A stretch of DNA of 64,000 nt from Panonychus citri (GCF_014898815.1 NW_026515543.1:992001-1056000), one strand, 5' to 3'. Shown: positions 11,878 through 25,107, numbered from the stretch's first letter. The notes: a model not told the origin generated them from the letters alone. A program made the numbers and translations.

Positions 11878-14850
11878 AAATAAACCGAAATGAGGACAAT
11901 CATGAATTCAGAATTGAATTGAATTGAAATGTATTGACCTTTACTGACTGATTGTTACTTTACCTGTTGAGATGAAGATGATGAGAAGGATGAAAAAAGA
12001 GGAAGATGATTAGTCAATTGTGTCTCCTAACTTTTCCCTTGAAGAATTAAGATGAAAAAAAGACAATCATCATTATCTTCATGATGATGATGATGATTGT
12101 CCAACAATCTTAGGACATAGTTGGTTGATCACGAGTTGGTCATTGATGATCATTATTATTACCTTTATTTTCAATGTCAACGCAATCAACAAGATGATAA
12201 ATTCATCATCATCATCTTAATTACCACCTTGATTTAATCATCATTAACCCTCCTCTTATTGATCATTTGCAATTTTGTGCCACTGCAATTAAATTACTTT
12301 TACCTTAATTGTTAACCAAATTGCACCAAATCAAATGGTTAGTACTACCTGATTGTTTATCTATATCTGTTTATTAATCACAATTTAATTTGATTTGATT
12401 TTTTGTTTTTGGTTAACCAAATCAACAATCAGTTAATTGTTTAACAGGTCAAAGTCTGTAGGGTTTGACAATTTAATTTCTCCTCTAATTATCAAATTGA
12501 TTACTAACCATTCTCGTTGATTGTGTTACAATTGTAACAAATCCACTAATCAACTCAACGATAACAATTAATCAGACAATGTACAAAATTGAAACTCATC
12601 TAATCACAATTACTAATTAGTGATTAAATCAAAAAATCAATTGGACATTAATGTACATACAATTAAAAGGGAAACAATTGGATAACAATTTAATTGTATT
12701 ATCTTAATATTGAACTTTTAATTGTTAATCATTATGATTTTTTTTTTAATCACAATTACTTTTTGTAGGTGTTAAACCAATTAATGAATCGTAACAACAA
12801 TTAAAATAATATATAAATTATCATTTAAACCACACAATTTATATACTAGTATATATTAATGTATTAAATGATCAACTGTAATCACTAACAATTAAATCAA
12901 CAATCAATGAATGAAAGTTAATCATCAGGCGACATCTATTAACAATTAGTATGAAACAAGAGTTTCAATTAGATTTAAACAATTAACCAGTTAAACATTG
13001 AAATTGGTTAATATACCTATTAAATAATTAGAGGTGAATTAAGTTAATTGTTGCCAATTTAGTGTTTCTAAATGATCAACAATCAGTAAATTGTGATAAC
13101 ATGACCGTTGGACTTGTTTACCTTTATATTAGTTTATTTTTATTTTACTTTTTGTATTTGGTTTGTTGTTACTTTCACTTTTGTGTTAATTGTTTACCTT
13201 TATCACCAGTTGATTGTTGTCTAATCAACTGGTATGGATAACAAATTAATTTAGGTTAAATCACTAAATCAGATAATCATCAAGGTGATTAAGAGGGATT
13301 AAGATTAGGACAAACTGTCCCAGGGTCATAAATGGGATGTCAAGGCTATTTCAATGATAACTTTTTTCATTTCATAGTAAATATTAATTAATTGTTATCA
13401 CCAATTAAGATTTAGATTAAAGATAAAGATTAATTGTTTACAATTAGTAAATTGATTACCTGATTAGATTACAATTGATTGTTTATCATTTTCATATAAA
13501 ATGGTTTACATTGGGATATATTAATTGTTGACCCAAAGTTAACCTAATCAAACACAATTAACATTATTAATTGTTACCTTAAAGTTTTCATCATTATGAT
13601 TTAGACAGTTACAACAATTTAATTTAATCCAGTTCGGTAACCTGATTTGTTTATATATATTTTTCAAGACAATTAATAATTGATCAATTGACACATCGAA
13701 AAGGTTTTTTTTGTTTAATTGTTGTTGTTGATTAGTAAATTTAGTTGATCATTGATTGTGTCCAATTTAATATAACATACAAAAAGTGGACACACAATTA
13801 ACTAATTGTCAGTATTGTTATTTTGTTATTTTTTTCCTTGTTTTTAATTGTTAATCGTAATCATTGTATTTATAACCAATTTACTTTGAAGGTAAATCAG
13901 TTAATTTAGTTTAAAGATTAAAGTTAATTGTCTTGTATTTTGTTTTTCTTGTAACAATTTAATTTAAATTGTAAATTAGTTTTCTTTTTGTCCTAAGTGA
14001 TTACTTTATGTACTTTGTGGTTCGAGTGCCAGTCGATGACCTCTAGTGTCCACCTCCTCCTCCTCCTCCTGCTTACCTGTGAATAATTATTGACCCTACT
14101 GACCCTTCACAATGTTAAATTAGTTGAGAAAAAAATTCTGATTTAATTAACTTGATTCTAGGAAAAAAAAAGATAAACTTATTCACTGTCCAGTTAAATG
14201 AGTTATTTTTGTTTACCTGGTCATTGGATTTACCTTTTAGTTTTTCTTGTTTGTTGCGGTCAATTTAAAGTCAATTACCTTTAGTGGGTTAAGAGTAACG
14301 GTCATCATCATTAATCTTGTCCTAAAGGGAGTGGGAGGGAGGGTCTCAATGAGAGAGACTTTTAAATGACCAAAAGTGACCAGTTTTTTGGGTCAACAAA
14401 ATGTTTACTACAACAATCTAATCAATTGTAAATGCATAACATTTAAATTGATTAAAAAACACTGACAATTTGTATTTACCTTTATGTGTGCCCACTACAA
14501 TTGTTATTTGGTTGAAAGTGGAGTGGGGGGAGGTTGGGATGAGGTGGAAGATGCTGAAAAAAAGGTAATGATGATAAAATGTTTCTCTCTCTGTTTCTTT
14601 CTCTCTCTCTCTTTGTATTGATTCATGTGCCTGAAAAGATGAGAAACTTTTATCATCTTTGGAAGAGAAAAAAAAATAAACTTTTACCTAAATGGACATG
14701 TTATCATCCTCCTACTTTCCATCATCACCATCTTCCTTTTTTCCATGTAATCATGAAATGAATTTTTCGCTGGAAATTGATTTGCATTTTGTTGGGGAAA
14801 AAAAGAAAAAAAAAAATTGACAAATATCACCCCCAGGGTATTCCAATGGG

Positions 14851-15448
14851 GTGTCCATCTTTCTGATTACCAAGAGACACAAAAGATTACACAAATTCAC
14901 TGAGGATCATGATGATGATAAAATCCATGTAAAAGATTCAGTTCATTTCCTGAAGTATTTTTATTTTCCAACCAGAAATGAGAAAGTAAAAATTTTCTCC
15001 TGTTCCAATTTTCATGATGGATCGAGTCATGAATTTAATTTAAAGATCAGAATCTCAGCTCAATAATAACACTCTCACTTATACACATAGAAAACCATTC
15101 AGAAGCCATGATGACCCACTGAAGGTCACAATTAAGAAGATACAAAGTCAAAGGTGCGAAACCAACGGACGGAAAAAAAGACCAAAAGAAAAAGTCTGAA
15201 AAATCAATGGACTTTGGAGGACAAAGTGTTTGGTCAACCGGAGACACACTGAATTGATTTCCACCGCCATTGAGGTTTACATGAAGATTGAAGAGACATT
15301 GGAGATGGACCAAAGTCCATCGACCATGAACCCATACATGGTAAACCAGAATTTTGAAAGCACCAATGAATTTAATCAGAAAATAAGAAGAAAAATTTTT
15401 TTCTATTCACTTTATCATCTCAGTGCCAAATCAATTTACTTCAAATGA
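14851..15448 (+). other. Less repetitive stretch with two unrecognised short ORFs
   Basis: Codons run open at 14851-15066 (71 aa) and 15230-15448 (72 aa, TTG or internal ATG start). Complexity is higher than in the surroundings and simple repeats are few. Neither protein resembles a family I know and the reverse strand is also open for 88 codons, so coding is unproven. It may be an unannotated exon, a non-coding RNA or chance. Confidence 0.2.
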
Positions 15449-16087
15449 AAATCTAATAATAATGTAATTGGAATCAAACAAAGATGATAATCTATTAATA
15501 CAATTGAATTTACAACAATCACGATGTTTAATTATTATAATCAAATTGATATTCAAAATGGGAATTAATTACTTCCTGCAGGTAAAGGGAGATCCTATTA
15601 GTAATCATTTTGACCGGAAGTGGTTACGATGATGTACCTTGTTAATTAGTGATCATTACAATCCATTAATTAACATATGAAAAGAATTTTTTTTTTCTAT
15701 TCACCAGTGAAGATAAATTCTAATACCATGTTATTATCATGATTATTATAAATATCGGATGTAAGTGGTTCGGTGGGTGTCAATATACACAAGGGAAAAA
15801 CGCGGCGGAGGTGAAGGTGGAGGAGGAAGATGAGACAATGATGACTTGTTTTCTCTCTCTCTCTCTCACTTTTTTATTCTATTCTTTTTTCTTTTAATAT
15901 TCTTTTAAGTATTATTTTGATTTGATTCTTTTTTCTTAAAGACATTCAATAACTACTATTAATATGACAACAACTTCCAATGGAACCGGAAACAAGGTAA
16001 CTTGAAGATACATCGGAATCTTTGAAAAAAAAGACAACAAGAGAAAAGAAAATCAAAAGAAATTAATCCAAGTGAATCGACAGAAAA

Positions 16088-16090
<3 letters not shown>

Positions 16091-16148
<58 letters not shown>
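16091..16148. repeat. (GA)n microsatellite, about 58 bp
   Basis: Pure GA dinucleotide array in intergenic DNA. Confidence 0.95.
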
Positions 16149-16150
<2 letters not shown>

Positions 16151-17170
16151 CAGTCTCTATGAGAAAAATAGATGATGATGACAAAAAGAAGATGAAATGA
16201 GAGAGATTTACCTTTATATGGTCATGTTATCATCTTCATTGATGATTATCTGGATTCTGAATGATGATCCTAAGATCTACATGTCGGAATTGTGGTCTAT
16301 GAATCTTATATCCGAGCGGGTGAAATAGATTAGGGTAATGATCATGATGAGATTTAAGATGATCATGATGATGATTATGATGATGATCATGATGATAGGT
16401 AAAAGTTGTTGTAATTTACCAAGCGAGACAAATAGTAATATTAGTTTGATAATCACCGGAGGGTCAAATAGCTTGGGGGTGGTAAAGGGAAAGGACAACA
16501 TTTGGCTTAGGGAAACGGAAATGGATTAATGGATTTAAACTTTTTTTTTCTTTCTCTTCTCTGATTAATATTATGTAATCATTAAATTATCAACAGGTAA
16601 AAGATTATCAATCCATTGATCATTTAACATTTGCTAGTTTTAATTGTTACCGGAAATCTTTTAATTGTTGTGTAAATCATTTCAACTTTTCTTATATCAA
16701 TAACAATATTGATTGAAATTAAATTAAACTAATTTAATCCTTTGATTGTTGAAATTACAATTTGATTGTTGTCGTTGAGATTAACTAATCCTCGAGTATT
16801 TAATTATTATTTCATGTTGTTTGGTGACAATTTATTAATTGACAATAAGAATTTAAGATTGAACTGATTTTGATTGTGTTGAGATTTAAATTGTTATTTA
16901 AATTGGAAATTATTTTAGTTTGTTTTCCTTTTTAATTCTGTTGATAAATTTAATGTAATTGTGATTACAATTGAACTTTCCTGAACTCGAGGATTAACTT
17001 TAACCAGGGATTAACTGGATTAACTTTGAATATTTGGAAAATTTAAAAATACAAATTTCCAATAATTTAATAACTTTTCTTAATTCTATTGGGTATTGAT
17101 TAACATAGAGAGAGAGAGAGAGAAAGAGATTAACAATTTGGAGCACAATCAAATTTGATTGTAGTCATAA

Positions 17171-17179
17171 TATAAAAAG
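17171..17179 (+). promoter_or_regulatory. TATA box upstream of the 167-aa secreted-protein gene
   Basis: TATAAAAAG is a strong TATA element about 188 bp before the ATG. Initiator-like TCA-containing bases fall near 17195-17205, which would give a 5' UTR of about 155 nt. No start site has been measured. Confidence 0.55.
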
Positions 17180-17358
17180 CGTAAGTCACAATCAAATCAA
17201 TTTTATTATCTAATTGTTGATCATCATCAGTTGTTTATTTGTCGATCAATCTAAAAATCAGTTCAATTTTTGTGATTAGTGAATGAAAATCAAATTTAAT
17301 TGTTAGAAAGTTGTGATTAATTGTAATTGGTTTTTTTCCCCGAACTCAATTGGTCACA

Positions 17359-17862
17359 ATGATTTTAATTGTTGTCACCTTGTTTTGTTTAATTACCTGG
17401 TTACCGTTAATCCAGATTGAAGCTTATCCATCATCATCATCATCACCTAATCAACATTATTTATCAAGTTTTGCTTCATCACCAATGGTTGAACATTATT
17501 CAGCTAATCTTAATCCTTATTTTGAGGATTTTGGGTCCGCTGGTTTATCTGGATCTTATATTAAACCTCGAGATCATATTAGCCGGTGGTTAACTTACGG
17601 CTGGGGACCAGGGGGCAGATTCATGCCCTCAGCCATGCGAAAGTATAACAAATGTATCAAGGAGACCAATGATCCCGATAAGTGTACGGTTCCCGTTATC
17701 CAGAAACGATCTCAATACTTTCCATCGTCATCAATTTCCGTTTCCTCTTCATCATCATCTCCAATTGATCCTTCAACCCTTTCACCATCAATCAAAACAG
17801 TTGATGAAATAACTAATTACTTGATACCTTCTCAAATTTATGATTTTAATCATTACAATTAA
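17359..17862 (+). CDS. Small secreted protein of unknown family, possible peptide precursor
   Basis: Intronless 167-aa ORF. ATG at 17359 is preferred over the in-frame TTG at 17350. Residues 1-22 form a signal peptide ending near I-E-A before Tyr-Pro. Residues 24-29 and 127-135 are Ser-rich. The middle (about 66-115) is complex and contains R-W-L-T-Y-G-W-G-P-G-G-R-F, then two cysteines at 99 and 109 (C-x9-C) that could form a disulfide, and a dibasic Lys-Arg at 116-117. With no membrane anchor, secretion is expected. Gly-Gly-Arg at 85-87 and Lys-Arg could be prohormone-processing or amidation sites, but no known neuropeptide family matches. A TATA box and AATAAA bracket the gene. Coding status is well supported by composition and architecture; function is unknown. 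Confidence 0.75.
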   Translation: MILIVVTLFCLITWLPLIQIEAYPSSSSSPNQHYLSSFASSPMVEHYSANLNPYFEDFGSAGLSGSYIKPRDHISRWLTYGWGPGGRFMPSAMRKYNKCIKETNDPDKCTVPVIQKRSQYFPSSSISVSSSSSSPIDPSTLSPSIKTVDEITNYLIPSQIYDFNHYN

Positions 17863-17956
17863 AAATCTTGACTGATTGTTAACAATAATCAAGAAGAAAA
17901 AAAATTATTAAATAATACAATAAGTTTAAATCAATTGTGTAACAATTAAAACCGAT

Positions 17957-17962
17957 AATAAA
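17957..17962 (+). terminator. Polyadenylation signal AATAAA of the 167-aa secreted-protein gene
   Basis: AATAAA about 95 nt after the stop codon, in an A-rich 3' UTR. Confidence 0.55.
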
Positions 17963-20900
17963 TCAAAACAATTAAACAGCAATTAATTTTCAAATTAGTA
18001 TAATATGTCAATGTACAAACTTTTGACCTTGAAAACGATGGAAAAAGTTACTTTACAGAGAAAGAGAGAGAGAGAGGAAAGTTTAAAATCGTGAAAAATT
18101 TGTCCCACCGGGTAACCGGAACTCACTTTGAGCTTAAAAGGTAAGATGAAAACATTTTCGAGCTTCGAAACCATCGGTTGAATAAAGGGAAGTGGCAATT
18201 GTGCCAAAGAATGAAAATAGGACGAGATGATAATAATAACAACAGAGGGTCAGAGAGAGAGAGAGAGAGAGAAGTGGGTGGGGTGGGGTGGTAAAGTGGA
18301 GAAGGGAAGCCCTCTCTCTCTCTCGGAGGATTTAAACATGAACAGTTATTATTAGCGTTTTTCTTATTATGTAAGATTAAAGCTCAAAAAATGGGAATCA
18401 TATTAAAACGTTAAGACGTTTGAGTAACATATTTTTTCCCGTTTCCATTATTACCTTTACCTGAGCTCTTCCTCATCACGACCACCCCTCCTCTCTCTCT
18501 CTCTCTCTCTCGTGTGTATTTTTTACGCAATAACAGTAATAAAAGCAGCAGTAAGGTAACAATGATGATAATGCAAAGGTAACAATGTGCTAAGGTTTCA
18601 ATGAAATCCAAGGTAACTGTTGACTCCATTTTTAGTAACCTTAACAACAACAAACTAACAACCTTACCTATGGTCCTAAAAAAAGAGGACCAATATGACC
18701 TTATGGACCGATCGAGGATGAGGATGATGAAAGTTGGTAAAAAAATAAAAATTCACTTCCTTTGTAAAAGATATATAATGATGATGATAAAAAAAAAGTA
18801 AACCTAAAAAAAGGTAATATAAAAAACGCTCGGACAATGGAGAGAAATGGGCTTGAGAATAAGGGAGTGGAAGATGATGATGATGATGGTGTGTGTGGAT
18901 AATAGAGGATATATAAAGAGGGAGAATGATGATAAGAGAGTGAGAGAGGAAGAGAAGGAAAGAAAGAGGAAGAAGATGACAGGTACAACGTGAGCTATAA
19001 AAAGTTTTCTCTTTTTTTTCTCTACGTGTTTTTTTTTCTTCTTCATCTTCTCGTTGTGATGATAAAAGAAGTGAAAAAAGAAAGAGAGATGATGATGATG
19101 AGAATGATAAAGATGAAGATGGCATAAGATTGAATAAGAAAATACCGTTACGGTTACGGGTCTTTCTTTTCCCTTTTCTTTGCATCGGTCAATCTGCAAA
19201 TGGACCTCAAGGTTTACCTTCGACTATCATTATTTTGTCTTCTCTTTCATCATCATCATCATCATCTTTCTTTTTTATAATACATTCTTATGCACAGAAG
19301 GACATAGAGAGAGAGAGAGAGAGAGAGAGATCTCCTCATCTCCACCCCCGTATCTCCTCTCTCTCTCTCTCTTCTCATCTTCATAGTGACAAAGGTAAAT
19401 GATGATAATAATAACGATGATGACGATAACTGTCCCCATTACCCACCATTTACCTGATTGACCTTGGGGGGAAGGGGCTAAGGTGATGGGTCGCTAGTGT
19501 CACCGTGTGAGAAAAATTTTATCAATATGATTTATTACAGAGGCAAAAACATTCAACAATTAAACTATTGAATAAAAAGAGGACACCAACAAGATAAATC
19601 TTGAAAATTGATCAACATGATTAACAAGATTAACTAATCATCTTCCCTTAATCCAGTTGAAAGTTAACCCAATTTAACTTTAAATCATAGTAAATATTAA
19701 ATCCCACCTCAAATACAATACTTGAAGAAATTGAGGAAAAAAAACAAACTAAACTTATTGTTTTCAATAGGAAATAAAATTCAATTTGATTTGATTGCTG
19801 TGGTTTCATATTATTATTTTGGGTTAAATTGTTTGATCATAAAAATAAAATATATAAAACTAACCACAAACTGTTAACCAATTGAATAATCAATAAACAA
19901 CATTTTTACTCCAACAATTCATAAATTGTTGTTGTTGTTGTTGTTGATGATCACAATCAATTTCAATTGCAATTCAATTTGTTGATCCAACAATTGATTC
20001 AATCAATTTAGTTTTATTTATTTACTGGGTCAAACCTTAATCTTTTCATATGGTTACATAATATTATCACATTATTATCATGATTTTTATATTTATTTGG
20101 TTTTTTTTTGAGGATAAAAGTTGTTATATTTATCAATGGAAATGATGATAAATATCATCCTCATCATCTTGTAGGCGTTAGGATGATAATCTAGTTTTAA
20201 ACCAATAGTAAAGAGGATTAGGAAAGGAGTGATAAGTTGGTTGTTAACAAGAACCGGATGATAGAAGAGGTAAAAGGTTTTTCCTCCTTTACTTGACCAC
20301 TCAAACTGACCAATAGGGTTACTTTTTCGGGGGTGGGGGGAGAAGTTTTCTTCCTCTTCTCCTATTATCACTATTACTATTACTTCAAACTGACCAAGAA
20401 AAGACTGACCAATAAGAGGAAAAGGTAAAAGTTTATGATCAATCAACTGAAATGTTACTAATTTTTACTTTAATTTGACAACTTTTATCGTCTAATTGTT
20501 GATCATGAAACCAAGTTAATTGGTTGTACTTTAAATTGTTGCACTAATTTAGTAGTTAATGTTTCAAAAAGGTAATTAGATTAGTTGATATTAGAACTTT
20601 GAACTTTTTTCCTCTCACTCGATTAATCGAAACTCATTCATCAGATTTACTAATGTGGGAGAGAGATGAATGAAGATACAACAACAATAAAAAAAATAGT
20701 ATAATAAAAATAACACTAAGGAGGAGGAGGTGATGATGATGATGAAAAACTAGCCAAACCAGCATGAGCATGATGATAATATCATTTTTTTCATCATCAT
20801 TATCATCTTGTTGATGGTAATGTTTTTAAAGGCGCCGTATCAAATTAGGTGATGATAACTTTAACTCTTGGATTTTTTTTTCTCACTAAACATTTATCAT

Positions 20901-21877
20901 CATCATCATCATGTAACTAAATGTAATAATCAACAACAATTAAGCTAATCACCATGATATCAAGCTGAGCGTTTCAATATTGTTTCATGATTATCATGTT
21001 ATTCATAAAGAAATATTTGTTTGGTGAATTTTTCTCCTCATCTTTTTTTTCATCATTTCTAAATCATCATCATCATCATCATAATCTTGATTAAATGAAG
21101 GTTATCATCTTGATTATGATGATGATGATGATAATTATTGTTGATATTATATCAACAATAACAATATTACTCTTCAATTAGACCGAGAAAATTTTGCTTT
21201 TTTTTATTGGCTTAAATATATTTTATTAGTTAAACTTAATTGTGGTTAAATAAATGATTTCATTAGCTTATCATTAGGTTAAGAGGTGGTAATGATAATG
21301 ATTATTGATAATAAAGTGGTTGATATGATTAAGATTAAGGTTGGATTAAGGTGATGATGATGATTATGATTATGATTATCTGGATCATGATTATCATCAA
21401 AATGATGAAGATAATTGTTTGATTTGATTTCATTCATCAGTTTCAATGTTACCTTCAAAGTGTAAATTGTTTCATTGTTTGATTAACATTAAGAATGTGC
21501 TTGTTAAATGGTTAATCCGTTATATTGGATTAGTGTAAATTTTTGCTTCTTTTCATCAACACAAATATCATATAATCTAAACTTCAATTGTAATAATTAA
21601 ATTTTAATCCAGTTATGTGATAGTAAAAGGTGCCAATCAATTTTTTCTTGTTTCTTTGGACATTTTGGACTTTATCATTGAATCATATTCGTTATCGTTA
21701 TCATTATCCTTTTCCCTAAGTGCCCTGAGGGTTTGTTTTTGTTGTTTGTGAGGAAAAAAATTCTGGAAAATTTTTTTGAAAAAGTAAAGTGTGTGAGAGA
21801 GAGAGAGAGAAACAAAAAGTTCTAAGAATAAATTTCGAGACAAAGTTTGATAATCGATTTATTCGTGAATTGAAACT
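17963..21877. other. Gene-poor intergenic region
   Basis: It contains short GA/TC arrays (18251-18271, 18488-18510, 19307-19330), GAT/ATC triplets and a 27-bp near-perfect palindrome at 21135-21161. Long ORFs on the minus strand around 18676-19199 overlap one another in several frames and are rich in Ser, Leu, His and Phe, as expected from a pyrimidine-rich strand. The promoter of the gene at 21878 must lie at the right-hand end, but no TATA box is evident. Confidence 0.55.
21135..21161. repeat. 27-bp near-perfect palindrome
   Basis: TTATTGTTGATAT at 21135-21147, one base, then its exact reverse complement at 21149-21161. It is intergenic. Confidence 0.8.
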
Positions 21878-22837
21878 ATGAAAATCAACTTATATCCTCC
21901 ATTAATCTGTAATCTGTTTTTCGTTTTACTGTTAATCCAATCAAATGGTTTCCGGGCTGAGCAAGGTTTTAACTCATCTATGGGTGAGGTTAAAATGGAG
22001 TCGATGGTCTCGATCACTTCCGGTTACCCCGAAAACAACAGTAGAGAAGATGGAGAAGCGAAAGAATCAAACGACAGTATTGGATCAGGTGGAGGAGAAA
22101 TGGAAGAGGAGAAGGAAGAGAAAGTGACCATGGAGATGAGAATAGAAGGGAAGAAAACGATAGTTCAGAATCAGACGAACAATCCACCCTCCCCACCACC
22201 ACCACCACCACCTCCCCCATCTCCTCCTTCGTCCACTCATCATCATCATCATCGTCAACTGAAAACGGCGACAATGAGAATGAGGAAGATAAATTAATGT
22301 CTTACATTGAGGGTAAGATATTGGAAATTGTCCCAATCTCAGAGGTTCCATATGAAAGTTTCACTGAAAATTATCATGAAATAGATCCTAATGATTCACA
22401 TGATAATGAAACAATCTCAAAAACAACATCGACAACCACAATAACAATACCAACTGAAAGGTCAACATCAGCTGATTTGGAGATTGAGGAATCATCTTTA
22501 CACCATCAAATCTCAAGTTTATCAGCAGAATCAGATGATGGAGACATAAAAAGAAATGGAAACGGAAATGATGAAAAAAGTAATCATGATGAGACTCCTG
22601 TTGATGTAACAGAATCAACCTCAAAACAACAACAAGATGAAAACATCAATCACAACAATAATACCAATGGTAACTCTGCCCTCTCTTCATCAGCCTCTCC
22701 TCACTTGGCCAGTTCACCGTTATCCAAGGTAAATGACCTGCGGACATCGGCCAATTCTGTTGCCGTTAAGGTTACAGAGGTCAAAAAGAAAAGTTTGGCT
22801 GCCAAAATGATGGAAAGACTGAGAAAGAGTGATAAAG
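21878..22837 (+). CDS. Exons 1-2 of a secreted Ser/Asn/Thr-rich protein (inferred join across an 80-nt intron)
   Basis: ATG at 21878 (context AAACT before it) opens a signal peptide, M-K-I-N-L-Y-P-P-L-I-C then a Leu/Phe/Val core, ending near Gly-Phe-Arg-Ala. Two overlapping frames, 21878-22297 and 22297-22932, both look coding. A GT at 22089 and AG at 22168 define an 80-nt intron. Removing it joins Ser-Ile-Gly-Ser to Glu-Ser-Asp-Glu-Gln in the second frame, which stays open through a poly-Ser stretch into the second ORF. Exon 2 ends at a strong donor (AAAG|GTAAG, 22837/22838), just before a TC microsatellite. The protein is acidic and rich in Ser, Thr and Asn, with a basic end (K-K-K-S-L-A-A-K-M-M-E-R-L-R-K). 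I do not recognise the family. The donor's phase matches an acceptor at 25762, so the block at 25763-28635 is probably exon 3. An assembly frameshift is the alternative to the 80-nt intron. Confidence 0.6.
22089..22168 (+). other. Predicted 80-nt intron
   Basis: GT at 22089-22090 follows GGATCAG; AG at 22167-22168 follows GATAGTTC. The length (3n+2) resolves the frame conflict between the two overlapping ORFs. The size matches introns in the Rim gene of this window (83, 113 and 126 nt). Confidence 0.55.
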
Positions 22838-22864
22838 GTAAGAAAGATGCAAATCATTATCATC

Positions 22865-22868
<4 letters not shown>

Positions 22869-22922
<54 letters not shown>
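22869..22922. repeat. (TC)n microsatellite, about 54 bp
   Basis: It lies 31 bp after the exon-2 donor. The ORF running through it ends in Leu-Ser repeats and is an intron read-through artefact. Confidence 0.95.
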
Positions 22923-22927
<5 letters not shown>

Positions 22928-23167
22928 ATTGAGAGAGAATAAAAAATCGTTCCCTTCCCCCTTTCATCTTAAACCCTCTTCTCGGCCTTTTTATCATTGT
23001 GTCCACTTAGATGAAGACGAAAAAAAGAAGATAACATAAAAAAGAATCAATTTTCTTCTCTTTTCTTCTTCTTCTTCTCCATCATCATCACCATCTTTCT
23101 CTCTATCTCCCCCTCCCCATTGACCTATCAAGATGCCGCCTTTTTTATCAATCTAACAACGGTCATC

Positions 23168-23204
<37 letters not shown>

Positions 23205-25065
23205 GAAAGAGCTTGAGAAAACTGTTTTTTATATGTTACCTTAAATAACCATAGATGCACAAATATATACACAAGACTCTAAGACATTGATAAGATGAAA
23301 AGGAAGATAAAATGAGAAGATGAGAAAGAAAAAAACTAGAAAATAGCTCAAGGGGTCCCGTTAGTTTCCGTAGCCCACAGGTTATTCGAGGGTCATCAGT
23401 ACAAATACATATGATAACCTTGAGGTTTTTTCTTGCTTCTCTTTCAATATAAATATTACAGAGGAAGAAGCAGAAAAAAAAACCTTAAAGTTTCCCAATC
23501 ATTTACTGTTTGTATCCAAACACAAAACTCAGGTAATAATAATAAGAAGATATAACAGCTTTTACCTGTTTCTAAATAGCTTTACATACAACATATAAGC
23601 GCAATGATAACAAAAGCATCCTCATCATTTTCACCGTTATAATATCTCTCTAGTATTTATTAATACAAATACTAAATTCAACTTACAAATGCGCAATTTT
23701 TTATGCAAAAAATACCCACAGACACAAAGGTCACTTTCAGGTTAATATCATGAGAACCTTAATCCTCCATCTTTTTACACCATCTTGATAGATTCACACA
23801 CCGAGATGAGAGAGAGAGAGACAATTTCGACATCATTCAACCTTATTACCTGTGTAATATTATCATCATGCTTACAGGTAGAGAGAGAGAGAGAGAGAGA
23901 GAAGGTGAGAAAATTTTATAAAAGAATAAAAAAATTCTCTGTAATTTTTTCTCTCTCTCTCTTTCTCTCTTCTTTATTGTATTTAAATCAATTGCAAATT
24001 AAATGGTTAAATCAATTTAGAATTTGTGGAAAAACAAAATTAACCATTACCTTTATTCATAAGACTGACCATGAGGAGATTTTCGGTCAAGGTTGGATTA
24101 ACTCTTATGTTTATTCATAATCGTTAATCCAATTTGATTGCATAACATTAATTGAAAAGTAAAGGAAATTGAAAATAATTGTTTTCTATTATTTTATTTT
24201 TTACTTTGTCCTACTTATTATTATTATTATTATCTGATTCTAAAATAAGATAACATTGAGTGAAAATGGTTTTGAAATCATTTTCGGATAAGATTAATGG
24301 TCAAGACGGAAGTCGATGAAAGATTAAGATTATTTTAATATATACTTTGAACTTATCAAGTGGATTTAGGGATCAGTGATTTAAATGAAGAAAAAAAAAT
24401 TAACAACGATTATTATGTAAGGTACAAAATTTACAACATTTTTCTCAATTAATTGTTTCAATGATTTAATTAATTGTGATCAACACCATATGATGTCCAT
24501 AAGATTTGACTTATCTGTCTAATTGTTTACCATCATAATGTTTGTATTGTTGAAGGATAAATTTAATAGTAAGTTAATTATTTACCTGTTGAGATTTTCA
24601 GTTCTCGAGATTTGTAATTAGTCAATTGGACAATTAAACACGTAATGATTAAGAAGCTGATATAAGTACTAGTTTTCCTAATACAATCTCCGTATGTCGT
24701 TTTTGTTTTTATTTTCACAATTCGAATCATTTTCTCTCTCTCTCTCTCTCTTGTCTTTTCTGCCCTTGGGGTTAATCAGGTAAATAATGATAATAGCAAG
24801 TTTTTTGTTGTAGTTTTGTAAGTGAATTAACTTGATCATCATCTTTGCAAGGCACGCGTCTTGTGTACATTAAGTACGCCTCCTCTTCCTCTTCCTCCTC
24901 CACCTCCTCCTCCCCTTCCCACACCCACTCCTCTTATTCATGAAAAGCTTTCTAATAGTTACATGATTATAAAGATGAAGATGATGACAGGAAATTGACA
25001 GCACCGATGCATATTTTACCTTTTAAAGCTTTCATTTTTACCCACTGCCACTTGGTCACTCTATC

Positions 25066-25069
<4 letters not shown>

Positions 25070-25107
<38 letters not shown>
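25070..25107. repeat. (TC)n microsatellite
   Basis: About 38 bp of TC, followed by three interrupted CTCTCAT units. It is intronic or intergenic. Confidence 0.9.

Larger units (their letters stand above)
8721..17170. other. Gene-poor intergenic region
   Basis: This is AT-rich DNA dominated by CAATTG, TTAAC and ATTGTT words, with CTC/CCT triplets at 8895-9085, (TC)n at 10090-10112, (GA)n at 11812-11870 and 16091-16148, and ATC/GAT triplets throughout. Two short ORFs in a less repetitive stretch (14851-15066 and 15230-15448) lack recognisable similarity. No gene is supported. Confidence 0.6.

Noticed and set aside
14021..14060. GGTTCGAGTGCC-like string resembling a tRNA T-arm
   Set aside because: No matching acceptor stem, anticodon arm or D-arm could be built around it.
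18676..19199. Overlapping minus-strand ORFs of 95-169 codons
   Set aside because: Three frames are open at once through GA- and GAT-rich DNA, which indicates composition rather than genes.
22089..22168. Reading straight through as a frameshifted pseudogene
   Set aside because: An 80-nt intron with GT-AG ends restores one frame without any defect, so a broken gene is not needed; an assembly error stays possible.
22297..22932. C-terminal Leu-Ser repeat tail of the 211-codon ORF
   Set aside because: It is read-through of a TC microsatellite after a strong splice donor at 22838; the coding part is taken to end at 22837.
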